DNA of 64,000 nucleotides from CAYFUT01 sp964346395. GTDB lineage: Bacteria; Bacillota; Halanaerobiia; Halobacteroidales; Halobacteroidaceae. The DNA is taken from the NCBI GenBank assembly GCA_964346395.1, contig CAYFUT010000008.1, positions 1 through 64,000 on the forward strand, in the 5' to 3' direction. The stretch's first letter is position 1, and every line of letters begins with the position of its first letter. A program made the translations under genes and the position numbers. The notes under the pieces were generated by a model that ran no database searches, had not been told where the DNA came from, and saw only the letters and a program-made list of their open reading frames with translations. Shown here one piece after another: positions 16,208-24,801 of the stretch.

Positions 16208-17059
16208 CTATTTCCTAAACACCAACCCCACAGTAATATCATCCCCGCTTCCTTCCTGCGAAGTTTTTATTAGCCAGTCCTCTAATTTATCTTCTATATA
16301 TCCAATTCCATCTTCCCGGGCCAACTGCAGAAAATCAGTTCCTACCTGGAAGAAATCTTCATCATAAGGAAAAGAATTTACATAGCCGTCCGTAGCAGCC
16401 ATAACCAACTGCGGAACTTCTTCCGACAGCGGCTGTAGACAGAAGTTGAAATAAAGTTCCGGCTCCTCCAGACATAAAGAATCAGTCGCCGATCCTAATT
16501 CTTCCTCTCCTGTGGCAAACACCCGCTGTACCTTCCCTTCGCTAGTAACTCCCAAAATATCCCCATCACCTAACTGTAGATAAAGTATAAACTGCTCAGT
16601 AATTAAGATGCCCAGCAGCGTAGCTCCATAGGCCTTTTTCGGATTAGAAGCAACTATTTTCTTTACTTTTTCTCCTTTAGCAGCCGCTATCTCTGCTAAT
16701 TCCTGCTTAGAAAAAGGATGTTTAGTATAATGACGGCGTACCCGCTGCTGCCAGTCAAGCACAATCCGTTTCGGCAGCTTACCCTCAACCCTTTCTTTTA
16801 TTTTCGGCAGCATATCAGCAGTCAAAGCATCAACATCTGCTTCCCGTAAAATTACTTCCACAGCTGCTTCCACAGCAAACCGCGCCCCTAAATGACTGCG
16901 GACATGCTTTCGACTCCCGTGGCCATCCGACAGAGCTAACACTAAATGTTCTCCCTGCTGGGCCCAGTCTAATGCATCTTGATTAGGTAAACCATTTCGG
17001 CTATGCTTAACCCCTTTAACTGTTTCGCCAGTCACAATCCACTCCCGATTACTATCCAT
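16208..17059 (-). CDS. PP2C-family Ser/Thr phosphatase, YegK / TerY-P type
   Basis: A 283-residue cytoplasmic phosphatase expected to reverse the neighbouring kinase. It has a N-terminal RNGLPNQDA motif (21-29), metal-binding SDGHGS (44-49), AATDGYVNSF (around 218-227) and a C-terminal GSGDDITVGLVF, which together are the PP2C metal-site set. The gene begins 10 bases after the vWA gene ends, so the two are co-transcribed. The ribosome site is weak (AGGTGATAGAG), which suggests translational coupling. There is no transmembrane part, so it is not an SpoIIE- or RsbU-like sensor. Confidence 0.88.
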   Translation of the reverse strand: MDSNREWIVTGETVKGVKHSRNGLPNQDALDWAQQGEHLVLALSDGHGSRKHVRSHLGARFAVEAAVEVILREADVDALTADMLPKIKERVEGKLPKRIVLDWQQRVRRHYTKHPFSKQELAEIAAAKGEKVKKIVASNPKKAYGATLLGILITEQFILYLQLGDGDILGVTSEGKVQRVFATGEEELGSATDSLCLEEPELYFNFCLQPLSEEVPQLVMAATDGYVNSFPYDEDFFQVGTDFLQLAREDGIGYIEDKLEDWLIKTSQEGSGDDITVGLVFRK

Positions 17060-17069
17060 TCTCTATCAC

Positions 17070-17798
17070 CTAAAACACATCACTATCTATATCTGAATCA
17101 GCATCTTCCGCACTCGGTTCCGGTTGAGGAGGTAATGGTACATTGTTATCCTGTTCAGCTGTTTCCTCAGAACTACCCGTCGAAGCTGAGTTAACTACTT
17201 CGGTAGAAGCCCACTTTATATATCTAGTTAATTCTTCTGAATTATTTGCCTGCAGCGGTGCAAACTCCGGATTATCGATAAACTGCTGCAGTACTTCCTG
17301 ATCAGCATCATCCCCAATAGCAATCGCAATTTTAACCGCCTTCTTTCCCCAGGGAGTAGCTAACAATTTTTCCAGTCCAGCTTCAAAGTCATCCGTAGGC
17401 TGTCCATCAGAAACTAAAACTAATACCGGCGGCAGACCGCGCTTCGGCATGTTCGAAACCTGTAATTGCTCCGCCAACTTTGACAAGGCTTGGCCTAAAT
17501 CAGTAACTCCATCCGCCGTTAAATCAGCCCAGGTAAAATCTGCAATCGGTGTCGGCTGCGCTACATGCCACTCAGCCCCCTGAGAAAACTTAAGAGCTCT
17601 CACCAATACTTTCGCATTAGGATTTTCTTGAGCTACATTTTCCATCTCCGGTATGGCTTCTTTAATCGCATTATTTAAAGATTGAATTTTACCGTCCACT
17701 CCCATTGACCCTGAACAATCAGTAATCCAGAAAAAATGCAGTTCCCGTTTATTAATTCCATCTTTGCCCGGCCGTTTCTGTTCTTCTGATACTGTCAT
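17070..17798 (-). CDS. vWA-domain protein, YegL / TerY type
   Basis: A 242-residue cytoplasmic von Willebrand factor A domain protein. The MIDAS metal site is intact: DCSGSMG (27-33), the Thr in GVTDLGQAL, and the Asp in LVSDGQPTDD. The last 45 residues are a low-complexity acidic, Pro/Ser-rich tail. vWA proteins of this type are taken to act as metal-dependent adaptors for the kinase and phosphatase encoded next to them. It is the first gene of the cluster and follows GGGGATGGTTGTGA. No TerC, TerD or TerB gene lies within the window, so this is the triad without the classical tellurite genes. Confidence 0.88.
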   Translation of the reverse strand: MTVSEEQKRPGKDGINKRELHFFWITDCSGSMGVDGKIQSLNNAIKEAIPEMENVAQENPNAKVLVRALKFSQGAEWHVAQPTPIADFTWADLTADGVTDLGQALSKLAEQLQVSNMPKRGLPPVLVLVSDGQPTDDFEAGLEKLLATPWGKKAVKIAIAIGDDADQEVLQQFIDNPEFAPLQANNSEELTRYIKWASTEVVNSASTGSSEETAEQDNNVPLPPQPEPSAEDADSDIDSDVF

Positions 17799-17851
17799 TC
17801 ACAACCATCCCCTTTGTCTATTTAATAATCAATGCAATTTATTTAAGCTAC

Positions 17852-17880
17852 ATTATATTAAATTGAAGATAAACAGCTAA
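17852..17880 (-). promoter_or_regulatory. Probable promoter of the vWA-PP2C-kinase cluster
   Basis: A perfect TATAAT (17852-17857, minus strand) lies 54 bases before the vWA start codon. At 17 bases spacing the -35 position reads TTAGCT, a weak match, so the promoter may need an activator or may be low-level. Confidence 0.4.
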
Positions 17881-17915
17881 ATTCCTTTTTCCATCTTCCC
17901 TGCTCTATTTTATTT

Positions 17916-17975
17916 TCTCATTATTCATTCTTCTCCATTCTTCATTTATCATTTTCCATTCTCCATTCTCCATTA
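17916..17975. repeat. Low-complexity CATTCTTC / CATTCTCC tract
   Basis: Repeated words TTATTCATT, CTTCTCCATT, CATTTATCATT and CATTCTCCATTCTCC lie head to tail. A closely similar tract occurs at 43141-43205. No coding signal is seen. Confidence 0.6.
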
Positions 17976-18005
17976 TTATCCCCCCTAAAATTCAACTAAT
18001 TATAA

Positions 18006-18325
18006 GTGATTTTCCCCTCAGTTACAAGCAAAAAAACTATCGGAAAAATAGTTAATTGGATTCAGCAAAAAGTTACAGCACGTGATGCCGACGGAGCTCT
18101 AGTAGGCTTAAGCGGCGGTATTGATTCTTCTACTACTGCTAGCCTAATCAAAAAAAGCTTTTGGCGAAGAGAGCTTAGGAGTATTACTGCCGGCCAGCGG
18201 AACAATCACTAAGGATGTAAAATATGCTAATCTGGTAGCCGACGCTTTCGATCTAGATACAATTAAAGTTAATATGGAATAAGTTAACAATGTAATCACA
18301 GAAACTTTTCAAAATATTGACATAG
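18006..18325 (+). pseudogene. nadE: nadE (NAD synthetase) pseudogene, truncated, frameshifted and stopped
   Basis: The reading frame KTIGKIVNWIQQK then ALVGLSGGIDSSTTASLIKK is the N-terminal PP-loop of NAD synthetase (SGGIDSS). After a run of A residues near 18150-18156 the frame breaks. The other frame continues the family sequence (AFGEESLGVLLPASGTITK, then YANLVADAFDLDTIKVNME), reaches an in-frame TAA near 18280 and goes on as VNNVITETFQNID. The remainder of the synthetase is missing, and a terminator follows directly. It is clearly a decayed copy; a working nadE must exist elsewhere. Confidence 0.88.
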
Positions 18326-18358
18326 AAAAAACCGCTCTGAAATTCAGGGCGGTTTTAT
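18326..18358. terminator. Bidirectional terminator between the nadE remnant and the zinc-ribbon gene
   Basis: AAAACCGC (18328-18335) pairs with GCGGTTTT (18349-18356), and the stem continues inward through TCTGA/TTCAG. T-rich on the plus side and A-rich on the left, so it can serve both the plus-strand remnant and the minus-strand gene at 18386. Confidence 0.75.
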
Positions 18359-18385
18359 TCTCGTTTAAAAAATTATACTTATTTA

Positions 18386-18592
18386 TTAATCGGTTAAAAA
18401 ATCAAAAATATTACTTAACGTGCTGGTTTCACCTTTATATAATTCACTATATCCGCAGTTAGTACAAGTAATGACTGTAAATTTATTGGTTTGGACATCA
18501 AATAGTTTGGACAGCATTCCACCGGTAGCTGAAATTTCCGAAGTTTCATAACTTTTATTTCCACATTTATCACACTCATATTCTCCCCGCAT
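18386..18592 (-). CDS. Small zinc-ribbon protein
   Basis: A 68-residue protein with two CxxC knuckles, CDKCG near the N-terminus and CTNCG near residue 45, separated by a short beta-rich insert. This is the pattern of small zinc-ribbon 'nucleic-acid-binding' proteins of unknown role found widely in Firmicutes. The start is supported by GGAGGTGGAAAGTT. It lies 18 bases downstream of the AI-2E-family permease gene and is probably co-transcribed with it. No function can be given. Confidence 0.78.
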   Translation of the reverse strand: MRGEYECDKCGNKSYETSEISATGGMLSKLFDVQTNKFTVITCTNCGYSELYKGETSTLSNIFDFLTD

Positions 18593-18610
18593 AACTTTCC
18601 ACCTCCTTTA

Positions 18611-19672
18611 TTATTCATTGGTCTGGGCAAACTTTAAATCTTTGATTACTACCCGTAAAACTGCATAAGTAGGCACCGCAAATAAAGCTCCTAACACTCC
18701 ATACAGCATAACAGAAACAATTATTAAGAAGATAACAATCAAGGGATGAATTTGTAGCTGCTCCCCCTGAACAATAGGCCGCACCAGATTTCCTTCTAAC
18801 TGTTGAGTTACGGCTACTACTATCGCTAACTTCAAGATCATCCATAAATCAGTAGTTAACGCTATGAATACAGCTGGTAAAACCCCTATGATCGGCCCTA
18901 AAATCGGAATTAAAGAAGTTATCATTCCAATTAATGCCAAAGCTAAAGCATTAGGCAGCCCAATAATCAAATAACCAATAAACATGAGAATTCCCAAAAT
19001 AAAGGCTACCACTAACTGACTGCTTAAATATGTTGATAATACCCGATCTACATCTACCAAAATTCTATTAACTAACTCTTCTTTTTCTGCTGGAGTTAAC
19101 CGTAAAATTTGCCGGTAAATTTTATAGTCATCTTTTAAAAAGTAAATTAAAACAAAGGGAATCAAGACCAGAACCGTTCCTAAATTAGTTAAAGAAGAAA
19201 ACGCACCTGTGAAATTATATTTACTTATTTTACTTAATATGCCTTGCCCAAAAGATATAATCCGCTCCTGTAAATTGAATTTCGTTAGAAATTCAAAATT
19301 ACCATCCCAAGTAATTACTTGATTAATGCTTTCCTGATTTACTTCATAATTAACAGTAAAGAAATTAATTAATTTTTTTACTTCCGTATAGATTATACTG
19401 CCCCCAAAATAAATAATTAGGACAATCAGAACTATTAACCCTAATAAGGTAATTAGAATTGCTAGATTTTTATTGTTTATTTTAGCAGTTAGTTTTCTCA
19501 CTGCCGGCCGCAGCAGATAATAAAAAAATCCTCCTAATAAAATAGGAAAAAAAACGATAGTTAATACATTAGATAACGGATTCATAAAATAAGGAATCTG
19601 CCCCAGCAAATAAATAATAATTAGTACTAAGATAATACGAATACCAACCCGAGAAAATTTATCTTCAAGCAC
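18611..19672 (-). CDS. AI-2E-family (YdiK/TqsA/PerM) membrane transporter
   Basis: A 353-residue polytopic membrane protein of the AI-2E exporter superfamily (DUF20). About seven to eight helices are visible, with the conserved LIPILGPIIG helix-turn and the family-typical C-terminal VIFLIIVSVMLYGVLGA then PTYAVLRVV. Members export signalling molecules or, in halophiles and Bacillus relatives, act as sodium/proton antiporters, so the substrate cannot be named. The start is taken as a GTG at 19672, six bases after GGAGGAGGGATA; an upstream in-frame ATG at 19720 has no ribosome site. Confidence 0.88.
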   Translation of the reverse strand: MLEDKFSRVGIRIILVLIIIYLLGQIPYFMNPLSNVLTIVFFPILLGGFFYYLLRPAVRKLTAKINNKNLAILITLLGLIVLIVLIIYFGGSIIYTEVKKLINFFTVNYEVNQESINQVITWDGNFEFLTKFNLQERIISFGQGILSKISKYNFTGAFSSLTNLGTVLVLIPFVLIYFLKDDYKIYRQILRLTPAEKEELVNRILVDVDRVLSTYLSSQLVVAFILGILMFIGYLIIGLPNALALALIGMITSLIPILGPIIGVLPAVFIALTTDLWMILKLAIVVAVTQQLEGNLVRPIVQGEQLQIHPLIVIFLIIVSVMLYGVLGALFAVPTYAVLRVVIKDLKFAQTNE

Positions 19673-19751
19673 AAGTATCCCTCCTCCGCTAGTTAAAGTT
19701 AATTCTATTATTATTTTCAATCCAATTTATCAGGAATGTTGTTTGATTTTT

Positions 19752-19785
19752 ACCTCTAACTTTTAAAAGTTAGAGGTCTTTTTTA
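19752..19785 (+). terminator. Perfect 13-bp hairpin with T-run reading on the plus strand
   Basis: ACCTCTAACTTTT and AAAAGTTAGAGGT are directly adjacent perfect complements followed by CTTTTTT on the plus strand. Both flanking genes are on the minus strand, so it would end antisense transcription, or act on the minus strand only as a stem without a T-run. Confidence 0.6.
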
Positions 19786-20655
19786 GTCTAAAAAATCCCC
19801 CGTTAATACTGCTCCCCCATAAGCCTGCGGGCCAACTTTAGCCAACAACGGCAGTCCTAGTAAACTATTAAACAAATAATAACTCAGCTGCTGTTCCTCC
19901 AGTGTAGAGGAAAACAACTCTTTCACCCGCGAAAAATCACTCTGCTCACTGCCGTAAATCCAGCCTACCCAAGCTTTATCTGCCTCTTGAATCTGCTCCT
20001 TCATTAAACTAACCAGCCGGTTAGCAGTCTTCTTCTGCCCCCAAATATACGAAATTTGGTCTAAATTTTCCGTTTCCAGCCCCGATTTAAAAATCAAGCT
20101 AATATTTAAATTCCTCAATAAATAGCTTTTCAACTTGCTGATTAAACCTGCCTTTTCTACGCAGGCAAGCTTCTCCACCACTAAATAAACCGCTAATTGT
20201 CGGCGGGCCTTCCGGAGCAACTCCACAATTTCCGGGTAATTAACCCCTTCATCTCTTAGCTTCCCGGCAAAACAGACTAACAGCCCTAACCCCAAACTAG
20301 TAGTTCCCGAATCAATTACTGTTATTGACAGTTCATCTACTTGTTCAGCTGCCGCCCGAGCTTTATCAACTGCAGAACTTAAAGTTTGCGTAGTATGTAG
20401 AGAAACTAAATAATCATAATCCGCGGCCAATTCCCTATAACGAGCTGCAAATGCTTGCACCGACGGAGCTTTGACAGCAGGAAGGCTTTCCGCCCCGCAA
20501 ATTCTGTGGGCTATAGTCTGCTTATCAATTTCTATTCCGGTTATATACTCTTGTCCGTTAAACTGAACAATTAACGGCATTACATCTATTTGATGTTTCT
20601 TCAATAATTCCTGCTTTAAATTGCAGCCGCTGTCGGTTAAAATTCCTATTTTCAT
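19783..20655 (-). CDS. DegV-family fatty-acid-binding protein
   Basis: A 290-residue cytoplasmic protein of the DegV/FakB family. It opens with the diagnostic KIGILTDSGCNLKQELL and continues with DVMPLIVQFNGQEY and LVSLHTTQTLSSA, the segment lining the lipid carboxylate pocket. DegV/FakB proteins carry a fatty acid to the FakA kinase for phosphorylation and incorporation into phospholipid. No fakA is adjacent. The usual sequence TSQPS after PLIV is replaced here by PAVKAPSVQAF. Length is typical. The stop lies at the edge of the 13-bp hairpin. Confidence 0.85.
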   Translation of the reverse strand: MKIGILTDSGCNLKQELLKKHQIDVMPLIVQFNGQEYITGIEIDKQTIAHRICGAESLPAVKAPSVQAFAARYRELAADYDYLVSLHTTQTLSSAVDKARAAAEQVDELSITVIDSGTTSLGLGLLVCFAGKLRDEGVNYPEIVELLRKARRQLAVYLVVEKLACVEKAGLISKLKSYLLRNLNISLIFKSGLETENLDQISYIWGQKKTANRLVSLMKEQIQEADKAWVGWIYGSEQSDFSRVKELFSSTLEEQQLSYYLFNSLLGLPLLAKVGPQAYGGAVLTGDFLD

Positions 20656-20728
20656 ACTCTCACCTCTAGCTTAATAACTTTTCCTCCATTGTAACAAATT
20701 ATTCCTATAAATACAAGATTATCTCTGG

Positions 20729-22825
20729 TTAATCGGCTCCCGGCAGCCGGTTCACTAAAGAATTAGTACCTTCAATTAAAATTTTCTCCCGCCCAGGCAG
20801 AGAGCTTAAAAATAGTCGGCCGTAATTTTTAGTTAATACCCGGTTATCCAGAATAAATAACCAACCCTGATCTCCTTTGGTTCTAATTAATCGGCCGCAG
20901 CCCTGCCGAAATCTGATTACTGCTTTCGGCAGCATATACTCCTGAAAAGAGTTATTCCCCTGCTCAGTGATGGTTTCTAATTTAGCTTCAATTACTGGTT
21001 CGCTGGGCACTAAAAAAGGTAACTTCACAATCACCAAACAATTCAACTTATCACCTGGAATATCAACCCCTTCCCAGAAACTATCAGTGCCCAATAAAAC
21101 TGCTCGATCAGTAGTTTTAAACTCTTCAATTAACTGCTGCCGCGGTTTCTGCCCCTGATATAAAAGGGCATCCAAATTTAAGTCAGCTAAGCGGGCACTT
21201 AACCCAGCCTGAACTTTATTTAGCCGGTAGTAGGAAGTAAACAGCACCAAGCACCGACCGGCATTAGCCTGAATAATCTTGCCCACTGCCTCCGTTACTC
21301 TCGCCACAAAATTATCACTATCGGGAGCCGGCAAATTGCGAACAACCCCTACCTCCAGCTGCTGCGAATAGTCAAAGGGACTGCCTACCTGCAGGGTTTC
21401 TACATTTTCTACCGGCAGACCTAGATTTTCAATTATAAAGTCAAAGGAATTATTAACCGATAAAGTAGCCGAAGTAAAAATTCCGCTTTTTAAGTTATCC
21501 AGCAGATTAGCCTGCAGCTTATCCGCAATATCAAGCGGAGCCGAATGAAGGCTGTAGCCTGCCTCCCACTTTTCCAGCCAATAAACATAATTATCTCGGG
21601 GTTCATTTACTATTTCAGCTATTACTTCACTACCTACTTTAAGCGTTTCTAACCGGTTGCCGATTAAAACAGACAGAGTTTCTAATTCAGCTGCTTCCCC
21701 TTCTAATTCAGTTAGTAGAATCAATAGTTCAGCTACTCGTTTCCGTAACTGCTTTAGTTCTAACCTTAAATTTTCCAGTTCAACAGCCAGAACTTCTGAC
21801 CAGTATTCCTGCTTTCTAATCGGTTCAGTCAACCGCAGTTTGCTCCCCGAAAATAAATCATCCACCTGCGAAGGTAGCTTCCTAGCCTGATCTAATATGC
21901 CTGCTGCCAAGCCTGTTAATTGACTATCTACTTTTTGGCGGACTTCTTTTTTGGCTTCTTCCGGCAAATAACTACTGTTGGCCCGCAGCTGCATTAATAA
22001 TCCATCCTGCTCAGCCGGATCATAAAAGGCCTGCACTGTATCTATAATTTCCTGATGACTGATTCTACTGCCTAAATAAGTAGTGGCAATCTCTTCCAAA
22101 TTATGGGCTTCATCAAAAATCACCCGCTCATAGGGCGGCAATACCGCCGGATCATCCGTGAAATTGCCCCGCCCCCGCAGAGCTACATCAGCAAATAACA
22201 AATGATGATTGACTACCAGAAGGTCTGCTTCCTGTAAGTTGGCCCGGGCCAACATAAAAAAACACTGTTCGTAAAATGGACAACGGTAGCTAGGACAGCT
22301 TCTCGTTTCTGAACAAATCTCTGACCATAAATCCCCAGCCACCGAAAAGGAAAGATCCGATCGACAGCCGGTTTGACTCTCCCGCAACCACTGATTAATC
22401 CTCTGTAGCTCTTCATACTCTTCACTGGCAAACTGCCCCTGCTTTTGATACTGGTTTAACTTTCTTAAACAGAGGTAGTTACTCCGCCCTTTAGCTAAAA
22501 CAGCCTGACAATCTAAGCCTAAAATCTCTTTCAATTGGGGAATATCTTTCTCTATCAACTGCTCTTGCAGATTAATAGTATTGGTTGAAACTACTACCTG
22601 TTCATCAGTATCAGCTGCATAGAGCATACTTGGTACTAAATAAGCAAAAGACTTCCCCGTCCCCGTACCCGCTTCTACCAATAAATGCTGTTTATTATTA
22701 AATACTTCCGTTATTTTTAGCGCCATCTCCTGCTGCTGCGGCCGATATTCATAACCAGCAAATTCAGCAGCTAAAATCCCTTCCGGCGCAAAGAAATCCT
22801 CTATCTTCTGCCTCGATAATTTCAT
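20729..22825 (-). CDS. DinG/YoaA-type ATP-dependent DNA helicase (XPD-like, Fe-S)
   Basis: A 698-residue superfamily 2 helicase. Motif I is EAGTGTGKS (51-59), motif II is DEAH (238-241), and the late motifs include GTDSFWEGVDIPG and QGCGRLIRTKGDQG. Between motifs Ia and II are the cysteines of an XPD-type 4Fe-4S cluster (C119, C177, C182, C188, with a further Cys at 171). It should unwind DNA or R-loop structures in a 5-prime to 3-prime direction during repair. It lacks the N-terminal exonuclease domain found in some Firmicute DinG proteins. It begins directly before degV in the same orientation. Confidence 0.92.
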   Translation of the reverse strand: MKLSRQKIEDFFAPEGILAAEFAGYEYRPQQQEMALKITEVFNNKQHLLVEAGTGTGKSFAYLVPSMLYAADTDEQVVVSTNTINLQEQLIEKDIPQLKEILGLDCQAVLAKGRSNYLCLRKLNQYQKQGQFASEEYEELQRINQWLRESQTGCRSDLSFSVAGDLWSEICSETRSCPSYRCPFYEQCFFMLARANLQEADLLVVNHHLLFADVALRGRGNFTDDPAVLPPYERVIFDEAHNLEEIATTYLGSRISHQEIIDTVQAFYDPAEQDGLLMQLRANSSYLPEEAKKEVRQKVDSQLTGLAAGILDQARKLPSQVDDLFSGSKLRLTEPIRKQEYWSEVLAVELENLRLELKQLRKRVAELLILLTELEGEAAELETLSVLIGNRLETLKVGSEVIAEIVNEPRDNYVYWLEKWEAGYSLHSAPLDIADKLQANLLDNLKSGIFTSATLSVNNSFDFIIENLGLPVENVETLQVGSPFDYSQQLEVGVVRNLPAPDSDNFVARVTEAVGKIIQANAGRCLVLFTSYYRLNKVQAGLSARLADLNLDALLYQGQKPRQQLIEEFKTTDRAVLLGTDSFWEGVDIPGDKLNCLVIVKLPFLVPSEPVIEAKLETITEQGNNSFQEYMLPKAVIRFRQGCGRLIRTKGDQGWLFILDNRVLTKNYGRLFLSSLPGREKILIEGTNSLVNRLPGAD

Positions 22826-22927
22826 TTTACTTCCTCTACTCCTTTTTAAACTCTATTTTTTCTCACACTTGTCTTTATTCCGCAAACAGAATAAATTCCA
22901 GGGCCTCACCCCGGAAAAAACTGACTA

Positions 22928-23878
22928 TTAAAACTTTTGCAGTGCCTTACCATCTAAATAATTAAACTTTGCCCCTTGGCGAGTATTTCTTTCCTCTAGT
23001 TCCTCTAAAATAAAATTATTTATTTCCGAATAATCATAGCCCCAATTAACAAATAAAGTCCCTTCTTTCGGCGCTTTCCCAGCTAATCTCTGCACTGCTA
23101 TATCCGGAGCTAAATATTCCAGACAAGTTATCACCCGATCAATATACTCTGCTAAAGAAATCAACTCTAATTCCCCTCGTTTATAACAACGGCCCAACTC
23201 AGTATTCTCCCGCAGATAAAGCGCATGCAGCTTTACCGTATCTACATTTAAAGCAGAAATTAATTTAGCACTTTCAACTGCATCAACCTGCTTATCCCCT
23301 GGTAAATTTAAAATTAAATGTGTCCCCACCTCTACTCCATACTGCTTAGCTAATTGTACCGCAGCAACAAATTCAGCCAAAGTATGTCCTCTATTAATCT
23401 GCCGCAAAGTATGATAATTAGCTGTCTGTAATCCCAATTCTAAAGTTAAATTCACATCTTCCTCAACTTGAGTAACTGCTTCCTGCATACCCTGAAGATA
23501 TTCTTCATTAACACAGTCCGGTCTAGTCCCTAAGGCAATCTCTACTACGCCGTCAACTTCCACTGCTTGCCTAAGATTGTCCTGCAGTTGAGCTAAAGGA
23601 AGATAAGTATTGGTGAAATTTTGAAAGTAAGCAATAAATTGTTGGGCATTATACTTATCAGCAATTGGTTCTTTTAAAGCAAGCAATTGTTCTCGTACTG
23701 AAGCAGTATTGTCCCCAGCAAAGCTCCCCCCTTCAGCCCCACAGTAACTACAGCCGCCTGTCCCCAAAAAACCATCCCGATTAGGACAAGTTAAATTTAA
23801 ATCAACTGGAAGTTTATACGTTTTAACCCCGTACTTATTCTGCAGATATTCCGCATACTTATAGTATTTACTCACCAT
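22928..23878 (-). CDS. Radical SAM protein, YhcC family (TIGR01212-like)
   Basis: A 316-residue radical SAM enzyme with the widely spaced cluster motif C31-x11-C43-x2-C46 (TCPNRDGFLGTGGCSYC), characteristic of the YhcC family rather than the usual CxxxCxxC. LELGLQTANYHTLRQINRGH and the downstream HLILNLPGD support the family. The chemistry is unknown; relatives are thought to act on RNA or proteins. The start is the ATG after GGAGGGTT. The next gene is an RNA-modification methyltransferase on the same strand, which loosely fits an RNA role. Confidence 0.88.
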   Translation of the reverse strand: MVSKYYKYAEYLQNKYGVKTYKLPVDLNLTCPNRDGFLGTGGCSYCGAEGGSFAGDNTASVREQLLALKEPIADKYNAQQFIAYFQNFTNTYLPLAQLQDNLRQAVEVDGVVEIALGTRPDCVNEEYLQGMQEAVTQVEEDVNLTLELGLQTANYHTLRQINRGHTLAEFVAAVQLAKQYGVEVGTHLILNLPGDKQVDAVESAKLISALNVDTVKLHALYLRENTELGRCYKRGELELISLAEYIDRVITCLEYLAPDIAVQRLAGKAPKEGTLFVNWGYDYSEINNFILEELEERNTRQGAKFNYLDGKALQKF

Positions 23879-23967
23879 AACCCTCCACTTCTTTTATCGT
23901 ATTATTAAGCAAGAAAACCTCTTTCTAATCTGTGATTAGGTGGAGGCTGAATTGCTTAAGGCAATTA

Positions 23968-24543
23968 TTATTCAGCAGCTCGTTTCTTAATTGCTATTAC
24001 TTCCGGCGGGTTAGCCGGTTGATTAAGAAAATGATAATGCAGTACATTATAAGGTTTATTTTCTAAGCTACTGGTATAATCGATTAATACTTCTTTTTCT
24101 TTTTGCCCTCCTTCATGCTCGGGATATACAACTAAGGTAATTAGTCCTCCTACTGCTAATAAATCAAGACCAGCCTGCAAAGCCTGCCTAGTAGTTCCTG
24201 GCTGCGTAATAATTTCTTTATCACTGCCCGGTAGATAGCCTAAATTGAACATAATTACCTCCACCGGCGGTTCAGCATACTTTTTTAAGTGTTGATGCCC
24301 ATCGCAAATTAACGTTACTCGTTTTTCTAATCCCGCTTCTAATAATTTACTTCGCGTTTTATCTATAGCTTCCTGCTGAATATCAAAGCCCCAGACAAAC
24401 CCATCTTCTCCTACCAACTGAGCTAAAAAACTAGTATCATTTCCCTTACCAACAGTAGCATCTATTACCCAAGCTCCAGCTTTCACCTGTTGCTTTACCA
24501 GCCAATGCGAAAATTCTACCCCCTGTTGAAAACTACAAGTCAT
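23968..24543 (-). CDS. mnmM: tRNA mnm5s2U methyltransferase MnmM-type (YtqB family)
   Basis: A 191-residue class I SAM-dependent methyltransferase with motif I DATVGKGNDTSFLAQL (about 28-43) and the YtqB/MnmM signature FNLGYLPGSDKEIIT (around 98-112). Characterised members add the last methyl group of 5-methylaminomethyl-2-thiouridine at the tRNA wobble base. The annotation as MnmM is by family resemblance. I chose the ATG at 24543 after GGGAGGAATTTG; a TTG one codon earlier is also open. It ends with a Lys-Arg-rich tail. An AT-rich spacer with a terminator separates it from the PPC-domain gene. Confidence 0.85.
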   Translation of the reverse strand: MTCSFQQGVEFSHWLVKQQVKAGAWVIDATVGKGNDTSFLAQLVGEDGFVWGFDIQQEAIDKTRSKLLEAGLEKRVTLICDGHQHLKKYAEPPVEVIMFNLGYLPGSDKEIITQPGTTRQALQAGLDLLAVGGLITLVVYPEHEGGQKEKEVLIDYTSSLENKPYNVLHYHFLNQPANPPEVIAIKKRAAE

Positions 24544-24570
24544 CAAATTCCTCCCTACATTTCAACTGCA

Positions 24571-24601
24571 AAAACAAAAATCAGACACCTTCGCATCTGA
24601 T
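24571..24601 (-). terminator. Rho-independent terminator downstream of the PPC-domain gene
   Basis: ATCAGA (24580-24585) pairs with TCTGAT (24596-24601), with further wobble pairs towards a GAAG-type loop. On the minus strand it is followed by TTTTTGTTTTTG. It lies just upstream of the MnmM-type gene. Confidence 0.7.
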
Positions 24602-24801
24602 AAATCAATTAATATAGATCAATTAATAATTTCTTGCTTTCTATTTTTATAAAAATAAAATCAAATACAATAATAGACATTAAAACAATTTTAAACAGAA
24701 ACTTCAGGAAGGAAAAAAGTCCAAGGCCATATTTACCACCTTCCGCAGAAAAACCACAATTGAAATTGCAGTCTCTTAAATTTAAAACCTAATTCAGGCA
24801 G

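Noticed and set aside
18415..18630. A second small frame overlapping the zinc-ribbon gene (starting MPRPMNNKGG)
   Set aside because: It is a shifted frame of the zinc-ribbon gene; the CxxC protein has the AGGAGG-type site and recognisable motifs.
24601..24801. A hydrophobic open frame on the minus strand (YGLGLFSFLKFLFK and onward) upstream of the MnmM-type gene
   Set aside because: No start codon with a ribosome site is available, and the AT-rich spacer readily gives such frames. Could be a gene relic, but not supportable.
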